Part shown: positions 1 through 5,681 of the stretch, in pieces | How the letters are laid out: each line of letters starts with the position of its first letter | How positions within the stretch are numbered: the stretch's first letter is position 1 | Assembly (NCBI GenBank): GCA_035560415.1 | Contig: DATMZG010000099.1 | Location: forward strand, 1-7,488 | Direction: 5' to 3' | Length of the DNA stretch: 7,488 nt | Source: DATMXT01 sp035560415 | Lineage (GTDB): Bacteria > Bacillota > Clostridia > Oscillospirales > Feifaniaceae | Position numbers and translations under genes: made by a program | Notes under the pieces: generated by a model | Told to the model about the DNA's origin: nothing | The model's input: only the letters and a program-made list of their open reading frames with translations | Databases searched by the model: none

Positions 1-289
1 GCTTAAATATAACCGGATTTATAACCGGAAAGCGGTTATCTCAACCTCTACATTAGCTTGTGAAAATAGTGAAAAATGTCGAAACGGGCGATTTTGCCAA
101 TGATTTTCCAACTTTTTACATAAGGGCAGAATGTGCGTCAAGCAGCGTTTTTTTAAGGCCGTCTTTCCGAGACGGCAGGGCTTATCACTTTTATAACGCA
201 CCTTCACCGGAGCGGCCGGACAGGCTCAGCGAGACAAGAAAATTTATATTTATGCATTCCAGATGCTGTCACAACGGCGTATCCGATAA
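1..289. other. Non-coding left-edge region with hairpins and candidate promoters
   Basis: No convincing gene is seen here; the open frames have no family resemblance and no good ribosome binding site. Visible elements are a short inverted repeat at 21-39, a hairpin at 158-176 (GCCGTCT, loop TTCCG, AGACGGC) without a T tract in the right place, and two overlapping, oppositely directed promoter-like pairs. The plus-strand pair is TTGCCA (94-99), 17 bases, TACATA (117-122). The minus-strand pair is TTGACG (141-136), 17 bases, TAAAAA (118-113). The minus pair could serve a gene left of the window. Both are moderate matches to the vegetative consensus and could be chance. Confidence 0.4.
9..39. 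repeat. Repeated ATAACCGG motif, direct plus inverted
   Basis: ATAACCGG occurs at 9-16 and again at 21-28, a 12-base spacing of about one helical turn. The second copy is followed by its inverse CGGTTAT at 33-39, with GAAAG between (ATAACCG 21-27, CGGTTAT 33-39). Such direct repeats resemble OmpR/PhoP-type response-regulator sites, and the inverted pair could form a hairpin. No regulator or target gene is visible in the window, so the role is unassigned. Confidence 0.35.
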
Positions 290-332
290 ACACCGGGCTG
301 ACACCGCCCGAAAAGCGGCGCCAGCCCGGTGT
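286..332 (-). terminator. Probable terminator of the collagen-like gene
   Basis: Read on the minus strand, 332-290 folds into one continuous 18-bp stem with a 7-base loop (TTTTCGG). The outer 11 bp are perfect (ACACCGGGCTG with CAGCCCGGTGT), and the inner 7 bp include two G-U wobbles. On the plus strand those wobbles become A-C mismatches, so the structure favours a leftward RNA. The following T tract is short (TTTATC), which makes termination efficiency uncertain. It lies about 140 bases past the stop codon of the collagen-like gene. Confidence 0.5.
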
Positions 333-369
333 ATCCATAGAAGATTCTACAATAAGTTTTTTAAATGCG

Positions 370-420
370 GCCCGTTCATTCCGGTGCGGTACACGCTTCA
401 GACGGGCTTTTTTGTTTTTC
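370..420 (+). terminator. Rightward terminator-like hairpin
   Basis: GCCCGT (370-375) pairs with ACGGGC (402-407), directly followed by TTTTTTGTTTTT (408-419), a good rho-independent tail on the plus strand. The 26-base loop is long, which weakens the call. No plus-strand gene is recognised upstream inside the window. It could end a transcript entering from the left or a small RNA starting near position 129. Confidence 0.4.
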
Positions 421-472
421 GGCCCGACCGCCAAACGGACGATTTCGGGCGTATCAATGATGCCGGGAACTG

Positions 473-2782
473 TCAGGCAGTCACCTGAATGATGGTCAGA
501 TCGGCCTGAACCGGCGACGTCCCGTAGGAAACCGTCGTTCCGGTGTTGTTGAAGAGGCTGAATACGAGCGGTACACTCACAGTCGTAATGAGCGCGTTGC
601 CGTTCAGTTGCAGCGTGGTGACCGGGGAGGGAGAGGTGCCCAGAATGGTCCCGGTGCCGCCGGAGAGAATCCGGATGCCGAAATTGACCAGGGGACTTGT
701 TTCCGCGCCGTCGGTGTTGACCCACCAGGAAATATAGTAGGTGCCCGGCGCGGTGATGAAGAAAGTGCCGGTTCCCGCGTTAAAGGTGATGTCGGCGGAG
801 GGTGCGTTTACGACGGTATCGAAAAGCACGTTGACGTTGTTGGCGACCGTACCGCCGCTGCTTCCCTGCAACTGCACCTGCAGGCCGGAAAGCAGGTTAT
901 CTGCGGTGGGACCGGTGGGACCGGTAGGACCGGTGGGTCCGGTGGGGCCGGTGGGTCCGATGAGACCGTCAGCTCCGGTGGGTCCGGTGGGACCGGTAGC
1001 TCCGGTGGGACCGGTGGGGCCGGTTGCGCCGTCTGCTCCGGTGGGTCCGGTGGGCCCGTCAGCTCCGGTGGGACCGGTGGGCCCGTCAGCGCCGGTAGGA
1101 CCGGTAGGCCCGGTCGGTCCGGTTGGACCTGTGGGCCCGGTTGGGCCGGTGGGTCCGGTCGGCCCGGTGGGTCCGGTCGGCCCGGTTGGCCCGGTGGGAC
1201 CGGTGGGACCGGTAGGGCCGGTGGGCCCGGTGGGGCCTATCGGAAACGGGAAGCACTGGCAGCAGGGGTAAGGATTACAGGGCGAGGGGACATAGGGGTT
1301 GCCGCACGAAGGCGGGCCGTACTCATCGCACCGGGGCGCCCAGGGCTCACCGTACTCGCCGTAATCGCAGTATGTGTGGTCGTCATGCCCATCGCAGGGG
1401 TGGCAGTCAGGCTTGCCGCATGAATGGGTGTCATACTCGTTGCACGGGCGGCAGTCGGGCTTGTTGCACGAATGGTCGTCATACTCGCCGCAGGGGCGGC
1501 AGTCGGGCTTGCCGCACGACGGCGTGTCATACTCGCCGCACGGGTGGCAGTCGGGCTTGCCGCACGACGAGGTGTCATACTCGTTGCACGAGTGGCAGTC
1601 GGGCTTGCCGCACGAACGAGCGTCATACTCGTCGTACGAATAGGCATCGGGCTTACCGCACGGTGGGGTGTAGGGAGGGGCAGGGGTGTAGGGTTCGCAG
1701 CGCGAAGGGCCGCAGGACTCGCAGTGTGACGAGGGATAGGAGTCCTTTTTCACAGGCTCATAGGCGTTGTCGTACGAAGGTTCGTCATAATCCCGGCCCC
1801 GCTTCACGGGTCCATAGGAGTCATCATCGTACGAGGGCTCGTCATACTCCCGCTTCTCAGGTTCATAGGCGTCGTCGTACGAGGGTTCGTCATAATCCCG
1901 TTTATCAGGTCCGTAGGCGTCGTCGTACGAGGGCTCGTCATAATCCCGCTTATCAGGCTCATAGGCGTCGTCGTACGAGGGCTCGTCATAATCCCGCTTA
2001 TCAGGCTCATAGGCGTCGTCATACGAAGGCTCGTCATACTCACGCTTCTCGGGTTTATAGGAGTTGTCATACGAAGGTTCGTCGGAATCCGGCCTTAACG
2101 GTGCATAGGAGTTGTCATACGAGGGTTCGTCGGAATCCGGCCTCAACAGTGCAAAGAGATTGCCGTACGAAGGTCCATCGGAATCCGGCCGCAAAGGCGC
2201 ATAGGAGTTGTCGTACAAAGGCTCGCTGGAATCCTTTTGCACAGGAGCATGGGAGCTGCTGCGCGAGGGTCTGCCGAAACCCCTGCGCATAGAGCGATTG
2301 GAGTTGCTGCGCGAGGGTTCATCGGAACTCCTGCGCGAGGTACGATTGGAGTTGCTGCGCGAGGGTTCGTCGGAACTCCTGCGCGATGAGCGGCTGGAGC
2401 CGCTGTGCGAGGGCTCATCGGAACCCTTGCGCGATGAACGGTCGGAGTCGCTGCGCGAAGGTTCATCGGAATCTCTGCGGAGTGGAGCATGGAGGCCGCT
2501 GCGCGAATGTCTATTGGAGCTTCTGCGCATAGAGCGATAAGAGCCGCTGCTCGAAGGGAGCTCTGGCTCATTTGAAGAGGGAACCTGGGGCTCGCCGGAC
2601 GATTTGAGCAAGGCCATCATAATTTCACTGATCAATTTATCGTTCTTCAATAGCTCATTCAAAGAACTGCTGTTCACAGATCCGCCGTTCACAGATCCGT
2701 TTTTCACAGCTCCGTCATTTACGGGGCGGTTCTCGTCACTGCTCCGATCGTGACGGTGACTTCTGCGATTTTTAGATGTCAA
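473..2782 (-). CDS. Modular collagen-like (BclA-type) repeat surface protein
   Basis: This is a 769-residue protein from the TTG start chosen here. Residues 1-88 are a polar leader with one likely helix (LNELLKNDKLISEIMMALL, 41-59). Residues 89-348 are tandem 16-residue units with the core DEPS, first Ser/Arg-rich and then Tyr/Asp-rich. Residues 386-465 are five units of CGKPDCxPC type. Residues 516-626 are 37 uninterrupted Gly-X-Y triplets, 30 of them GPT. Residues 627-769 are a hydrophobic, beta-rich Thr/Gly/Asn domain like the C-terminal trimerising domain of BclA-like exosporium proteins. All 26 cysteines lie within residues 354-510. No signal peptide or membrane segment is seen, which fits assembly onto a spore from the mother cell. 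GPT threonines are typical O-glycosylation sites in this family. The start is TTG at 2782 because AAAGGGG lies 8 bases upstream. An in-frame ATG at 2827 would add 15 residues but has no ribosome binding site and overlaps the -10-like element. Collagen-like is certain; spore location is inferred. Confidence 0.9.
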   Translation of the reverse strand: MTSKNRRSHRHDRSSDENRPVNDGAVKNGSVNGGSVNSSSLNELLKNDKLISEIMMALLKSSGEPQVPSSNEPELPSSSGSYRSMRRSSNRHSRSGLHAPLRRDSDEPSRSDSDRSSRKGSDEPSHSGSSRSSRRSSDEPSRSNSNRTSRRSSDEPSRSNSNRSMRRGFGRPSRSSSHAPVQKDSSEPLYDNSYAPLRPDSDGPSYGNLFALLRPDSDEPSYDNSYAPLRPDSDEPSYDNSYKPEKREYDEPSYDDAYEPDKRDYDEPSYDDAYEPDKRDYDEPSYDDAYGPDKRDYDEPSYDDAYEPEKREYDEPSYDDDSYGPVKRGRDYDEPSYDNAYEPVKKDSYPSSHCESCGPSRCEPYTPAPPYTPPCGKPDAYSYDEYDARSCGKPDCHSCNEYDTSSCGKPDCHPCGEYDTPSCGKPDCRPCGEYDDHSCNKPDCRPCNEYDTHSCGKPDCHPCDGHDDHTYCDYGEYGEPWAPRCDEYGPPSCGNPYVPSPCNPYPCCQCFPFPIGPTGPTGPTGPTGPTGPTGPTGPTGPTGPTGPTGPTGPTGPTGPTGPTGADGPTGPTGADGPTGPTGADGATGPTGPTGATGPTGPTGADGLIGPTGPTGPTGPTGPTGPTADNLLSGLQVQLQGSSGGTVANNVNVLFDTVVNAPSADITFNAGTGTFFITAPGTYYISWWVNTDGAETSPLVNFGIRILSGGTGTILGTSPSPVTTLQLNGNALITTVSVPLVFSLFNNTGTTVSYGTSPVQADLTIIQVTA
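905..1237 (-). repeat. Collagen triplet repeat, 37 Gly-X-Y units (9-bp DNA repeat)
   Basis: In protein order this is 16 GPT triplets, then GPT pairs interspersed with GAD (four), GAT (two) and GLI (one), then six more GPT, with no break in the Gly-X-Y phase. The DNA is a degenerate 9-bp tandem repeat with many near-identical units, so length variation between strains by slippage is expected. Proline at X and threonine at Y is the usual bacterial collagen composition. Confidence 0.95.
1388..1627 (-). repeat. Five 48-bp repeats encoding CGKPDCxPC units
   Basis: Five consecutive 16-residue units follow the pattern YDxxSC(G/N)KPDCxxCx(E/G), each with Cys spacing Cx4CxxC. A partial unit (CGKPDAYSYDE) precedes them, and a decayed, Cys-poor continuation follows. 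The regular Cys/His/Asp spacing would suit disulfide cross-linking or metal binding; which one is not shown by the sequence. Confidence 0.9.
1739..2518 (-). repeat. About sixteen 48-bp repeats encoding the DEPS 16-residue unit
   Basis: Units start about every 16 residues at (S/Y)DEPS. The first units (about 2279-2518) read like SDEPSRSNSNRSSRRS and are basic and serine-rich. Later units read like YDEPSYDDAYEPDKRD and are tyrosine-rich and acidic. A few units are degenerate (FGRPS, SSEPL, SDGPS), and one near 1790-1850 is expanded to 19 residues. Adjacent units are the most alike, as expected from tandem duplication. Confidence 0.9.
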
Positions 2783-2790
2783 AGTGTTGA

Positions 2791-2797
2791 CCCCTTT
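2791..2797 (-). promoter_or_regulatory. Ribosome binding site deciding the TTG start
   Basis: AAAGGGG on the minus strand lies 8 bases before the TTG at 2782. No comparable site precedes the in-frame ATG at 2827, whose upstream bases are GACACCGCATATA. Confidence 0.6.
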
Positions 2798-2825
2798 CAA
2801 GGAAAATTCAGGGAGGTTACAAACC

Positions 2826-2851
2826 ATTATATGCGGTGTCTGTGCAAACGT
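2826..2851 (-). promoter_or_regulatory. Candidate sporulation-type promoter of the collagen-like gene
   Basis: On the minus strand, AC (2851-2850) is followed by 16 bases and then CATATAATG (2833-2825). This is close to the sigma-K pattern AC-N16/17-CATANNNTA, and CATATAAT differs by one base from the sigma-E -10 CATACAAT. The same bases contain a perfect TATAAT (2831-2826), but no TTGACA-like element lies 17 bases upstream. Transcription would begin near or after the ATG at 2827, which supports the TTG start. Confidence 0.45.
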
Positions 2852-2856
2852 TTGCA
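2843..2856. promoter_or_regulatory. 14-bp palindromic LacI/CcpA-type operator candidate
   Basis: TGCAAACGTTTGCA is a perfect palindrome with the central AAACGTTT typical of LacI-family operators. It matches the catabolite-response consensus TGWAARCGYTWNCW at all but the third base. It overlaps the -35 position of the candidate promoter, a classic repression geometry. A 14-bp palindrome arises by chance roughly once in two windows of this size, so position is the main support. Confidence 0.4.
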
Positions 2857-2916
2857 GGTTTCCTCTATTTTCGACATGGGCTGCCGCAGACAGATTTCGC
2901 TTTGTGCCAAAGCTGC

Positions 2917-2955
2917 AAAAATAAAGACGCAGCCCGGAATAGGCCGCGTCTTTAT
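2917..2955 (-). terminator. Intrinsic terminator of the feo operon
   Basis: On the minus strand, ATAAAGACGC (2955-2946) pairs perfectly with GCGTCTTTAT (2930-2921). Three further inner G-C pairs follow after one mismatch, and the hairpin is directly followed by TTTT (2920-2917). It lies about 60 bases after the last gene of the feo operon and upstream of the collagen-like gene's promoter, so the two units are transcribed separately. Confidence 0.8.
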
Positions 2956-3013
2956 CAGACGTTTTATTTGAAAAGGAGAGAAGGCTTTTTTGCGCCTTTG
3001 GTCTTTTTAAAAA

Positions 3014-3187
3014 TCATTTCTTTTCATGACAAGCGCCGCCCATAGGGCAGCCTTCGCATCCGCAGCCACAGGAGGTTTTTCCCGTTTTCCAGTTTCTGTA
3101 GAGCTTTGCCACAATTCCCGCAACGACGGCGAGAAGCGCAAGGCTGATGACAATGGTCGCGAAGTTCTCGGTGATAAATGCCAGCAT
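3014..3187 (-). CDS. FeoB-associated Cys-rich membrane protein
   Basis: This 57-residue protein begins MLAFITENFATIVISLALLA. One transmembrane helix spans about residues 9-28, followed by a short basic stretch (KLYRNWKTGK) and a cysteine-rich tail with SCGCGCEGC and then ACHEKK (Cys 40, 42, 44, 47 and 53, His 54). This matches the small family found directly after feoB in many Bacillota. The tail could bind Fe(II) or another metal on the cytoplasmic side; topology and role are inferred. It starts 34 bases after the feoB stop, with AAAGGAGG at 3202-3195 and a 7-base spacer to ATG, so it is the last gene of the feo operon. A longer open frame of the same stretch in another phase is a shadow. 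Confidence 0.9.
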   Translation of the reverse strand: MLAFITENFATIVISLALLAVVAGIVAKLYRNWKTGKTSCGCGCEGCPMGGACHEKK

Positions 3188-3221
3188 AATCGTACCTCCT
3201 TTAGGCTTATTGGCTTTGAAG

Positions 3222-5639
3222 TCAGTTTAAGACAGCTCGTGTCCGAAGCGTTTTGGCCTCTTTGTAGGGTTTGAAGAGCATATAGCCCGCATAGGCCAGT
3301 ATGGCAAAGGCGGCGGCGGAGCCGAGCGCATTTCCCTGTCCCGAGAAGAGCATGCCGAGCTGATAGATGACAAGGGCCACCGCATAGGCGAAAGTGCACT
3401 GATAGCCGATTGCGAAGAGCGTCCATTTGGCGCTGTTCATCTCGCGGCGGATGGCGCCCATGGCCGCAAAGCAGGGGGCGCACAGCAGGTTGAAGGCGAG
3501 GAAGGAGTAGGCGGCAAGCGGCGTGAAGACAGCGCGCATATTGGCCCAGATCTGCCAGCCGTTTTCGGCCACCTCGTCGAATCCGCCGTAGAGGACGCCC
3601 ATGGTGCCGACGACGTTTTCCTTGGCAATGAGCCCCGTGACCGTGGCCACCGTGGCCTGCCAGTTGCCCCAGCCGAGCGGGATAAACAGGAAGGCGACGG
3701 TCGAGCCGATGGCGGCCAGAATGCTCTCGGACTGGGGCACCATGCCGAAGTGCCCTTCCGTAAAGCCGAAGCTCGAGGTGAACCAGACGAAGATGGTGGC
3801 GAGCAGAATGATGGTGCCGGCCTTTTTAATGAAGGACCAGCCGCGCTCCCACATGGAGCGAAGCAGGTTGACGGGCGTCGGCCAGTGGTAGGCCGGCAGC
3901 TCCATGACAAAGGGGGCCGGGTCGCCGGCGAACAGCGTCGTCTTTTTTAGGATAATGCCCGAAATGATGATGGCCGAAATGCCGAGCGCGTAGGCGCTCG
4001 GGGCCACCCACCAGGCGCCGCCGAAGAGGGCGCCGGAGATGAGAGCGATGACCGGGAGCTTTGCGCCGCAGGGGATGAAGGTGGTCGTGATGATGGTCAT
4101 GCGCCGGTCGCGCTCGTTTTCAATGGTCCGCGAGGCCATGATGCCGGGCACGCCGCAGCCGGTTCCGATGATCATGGGAATGAAGCTCTTGCCCGAGAGG
4201 CCAAACTTGCGGAATATACGGTCCAGGACGAAGGCGATGCGGGCCATATAGCCGCAGCCCTCGAGGAAGGCTAAGAAGAGGAAGAGCACCAGCATCTGGG
4301 GGACAAAGCCGAGCACGGCGCCGACGCCGCCGACGATGCCGTCGAGAATCAGCCCCTGCAGCCACTCGGCAGCGCCGACATTTTCAAGGAAACTGCCGAC
4401 CATGACCGGAACGCCGGGGACCCACACGCCGTATTCGGCGGGGTCGGGCTCAGTGGCGCCCGCCACTTCCATGTAGCTCTCGTAGGTGACGGGAATTTCC
4501 TCTTCGATGTTGCCGCCCTCGTCGTAGACGTAGGCGGTCGCGGTCAGCGCGGTGGCCTGCGCCGGCTCGAGGCCGGCCTCGTCTGCCGCCGACTCAAAGG
4601 CTTCGATGATAAGCCCCGGCGTGGCGTATTCCTCGGCGGCCGCCTCGTAAGCGGGGGAGCCGATGCCGAAGAGGTGCCAGCCGTCGCCGAAGACGCCGTC
4701 GTTGGCCCAGTCGGTCACCCAGGTGCCGACCGTCGTCACCGACACATAGTAGACGACGAACATGACAAGGGCGAAGATGGGCAGTGCCAGGATGCGGTTT
4801 GTGACGATGCGGTCGATTTTGTCGGAAGGGGTCAGCCCGCCGGCGCTCTTTTTCTTATAGACCCCCTTTAGAATGGAGGCTATGTAAATGTACCGCTCAT
4901 TCGTGATGATGCTCTCGGCGTCGTCGTCGAGCTCCTTTTCGGCGGCCGCGATGTCCTGCTCAATGTGCGCCCGCATCTCGGCGGGGATGTTCAGCCGGGC
5001 CAGCACCTTGTCGTCGCGCTCAAAGACCTTGATGGCGTACCACCGCTGCTGCTCGGCCGGCAGGTCGTGGAGGACGGCCTCCTCAATGTGGGCGATGGCG
5101 TGCTCGACGGCGCCGGAAAAGGTGTGCATCGGCACGGTCTTGGCCGAACCCGCCGCCTCTATGGCGGACTGCGCCGCCTCCATGACGCCGGTGCCCTTGA
5201 GGGCCGAAATTTCAACCACCTTGCAGCCGAGCTCTTTGGAGAGCTGCTCTATGTTGATCTTGTCGCCGTTTTTCCCCACGACGTCCATCATGTTGACGGC
5301 CACGACCACCGGAATGCCTAACTCTGTGAGCTGGGTGGTCAAATAGAGGTTGCGCTCGAGGTTGGTGCCGTCGACGATGTTCAAAATGGCGTCGGGCCGC
5401 TCGGTGATGAGGTAGTTTCTCGCCACCACCTCTTCCAGCGTGTAGGGGGAGAGGGAGTAAATGCCGGGCAGGTCCATGATGACCACGTTGTCGTGTTTTT
5501 TCAGCTTGCCCTCTTTTTTCTCCACCGTGACGCCGGGCCAGTTGCCGACGAACTGGTTGGAGCCGGTCAGCGCGTTGAAGAGGGTGGTCTTTCCGCTGTT
5601 CGGGTTGCCGGCAAGGGCAATTTTCATGACTTTATCCAT
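3222..5639 (-). CDS. feoB: Ferrous iron transport protein B (Fe(II) permease with GTPase domain)
   Basis: FeoB is the inner-membrane Fe(II) uptake permease with an N-terminal G-protein domain. At 805 residues it is near the usual 770 but carries an enlarged external loop. G motifs are complete: G1 GNPNSGKTT (11-19), switch I with T38, G3 DLPG (56-59), G4 NMMD (116-119) and G5 SALKG (145-149). A helical linker follows to about 275. The first membrane helix is at about 283-304, and an Ala/Glu-rich non-membrane stretch fills about 312-418. The permease part includes FVPQML (446-451), the gate motif GTGCGVPG (492-499), FIPCGAKLPV (521-530) and CAPCFAAMGAI (720-730). The ATG at 5639 has AAAGGAG with an 8-base spacer. 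It lies 74 bases downstream of the second feoA and 34 bases upstream of the Cys-rich accessory gene. Nothing suggests inactivation. Confidence 0.98.
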   Translation of the reverse strand: MDKVMKIALAGNPNSGKTTLFNALTGSNQFVGNWPGVTVEKKEGKLKKHDNVVIMDLPGIYSLSPYTLEEVVARNYLITERPDAILNIVDGTNLERNLYLTTQLTELGIPVVVAVNMMDVVGKNGDKINIEQLSKELGCKVVEISALKGTGVMEAAQSAIEAAGSAKTVPMHTFSGAVEHAIAHIEEAVLHDLPAEQQRWYAIKVFERDDKVLARLNIPAEMRAHIEQDIAAAEKELDDDAESIITNERYIYIASILKGVYKKKSAGGLTPSDKIDRIVTNRILALPIFALVMFVVYYVSVTTVGTWVTDWANDGVFGDGWHLFGIGSPAYEAAAEEYATPGLIIEAFESAADEAGLEPAQATALTATAYVYDEGGNIEEEIPVTYESYMEVAGATEPDPAEYGVWVPGVPVMVGSFLENVGAAEWLQGLILDGIVGGVGAVLGFVPQMLVLFLFLAFLEGCGYMARIAFVLDRIFRKFGLSGKSFIPMIIGTGCGVPGIMASRTIENERDRRMTIITTTFIPCGAKLPVIALISGALFGGAWWVAPSAYALGISAIIISGIILKKTTLFAGDPAPFVMELPAYHWPTPVNLLRSMWERGWSFIKKAGTIILLATIFVWFTSSFGFTEGHFGMVPQSESILAAIGSTVAFLFIPLGWGNWQATVATVTGLIAKENVVGTMGVLYGGFDEVAENGWQIWANMRAVFTPLAAYSFLAFNLLCAPCFAAMGAIRREMNSAKWTLFAIGYQCTFAYAVALVIYQLGMLFSGQGNALGSAAAFAILAYAGYMLFKPYKEAKTLRTRAVLN

Positions 5640-5647
5640 ACTTTACG

Positions 5648-5654
5648 CTCCTTT
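5648..5654 (-). promoter_or_regulatory. feoB ribosome binding site
   Basis: AAAGGAG on the minus strand lies 8 bases before the feoB ATG. It is immediately downstream of the TTAG-N6-CTAA element at 5659-5672, so protein bound there would sit close to the translation start. Confidence 0.75.
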
Positions 5655-5658
5655 GAGA

Positions 5659-5672
5659 TTAGATATGTCTAA
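5659..5672. promoter_or_regulatory. Third TTAG-N6-CTAA operator-like site, upstream of feoB
   Basis: TTAGA-TATG-TCTAA is an inverted repeat with the same TTAG-N6-CTAA layout and spacing as the two sites at the operon promoter. It lies between feoA and feoB, 20 bases before the feoB start. It may bind the same regulator, either as a roadblock or at an internal promoter. No clear internal promoter was seen. Confidence 0.5.
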
Positions 5673-5681
5673 CTGACGGTT

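Noticed and set aside
60..488. 142-codon plus-strand open frame in the left region
   Set aside because: There is no family resemblance and no ribosome binding site. It runs through both terminator-like hairpins and overlaps the end of the collagen-like gene.
741..1271. Plus-strand frame encoding VGPVGP repeats that looks elastin- or collagen-like
   Set aside because: It is a complement-strand shadow of the GPT codons. The minus-strand frame is much longer, has distinct folded domains at both sides and a coherent start.
608..1423. Gly-rich plus-strand open frame resembling PE_PGRS-like proteins
   Set aside because: It is the antisense of the Gly-Pro-Thr repeat. Its composition is dictated by the collagen coding strand, and it has no ribosome binding site or family domain of its own.
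1372..2292. Arg/His/Cys-rich plus-strand open frame across the 48-bp repeats
   Set aside because: It is antisense to the DEPS and Cys repeats. It lacks a recognisable domain and a ribosome binding site, and its periodicity is explained by the minus-strand protein.
1388..2518. Possible CRISPR array because of regular 48-bp repeats
   Set aside because: The repeats are contiguous with no unique spacers, and they keep a single reading frame encoding 16-residue units.
2948..2967. Plus-strand hairpin CGTCT-TTATC-AGACG with a T-rich tail
   Set aside because: The stem is only 5 bp, overlaps the stronger leftward feo terminator, and no plus-strand gene ends here.
3007..3483. Longer minus-strand frame covering the end of feoB and the Cys-rich gene
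   Set aside because: It is out of phase with both recognised genes, which have good ribosome binding sites and family matches.
3437..3910. Ser/Pro/Arg-rich minus-strand frame inside feoB
   Set aside because: It is a GC-driven shadow of conserved feoB membrane segments.
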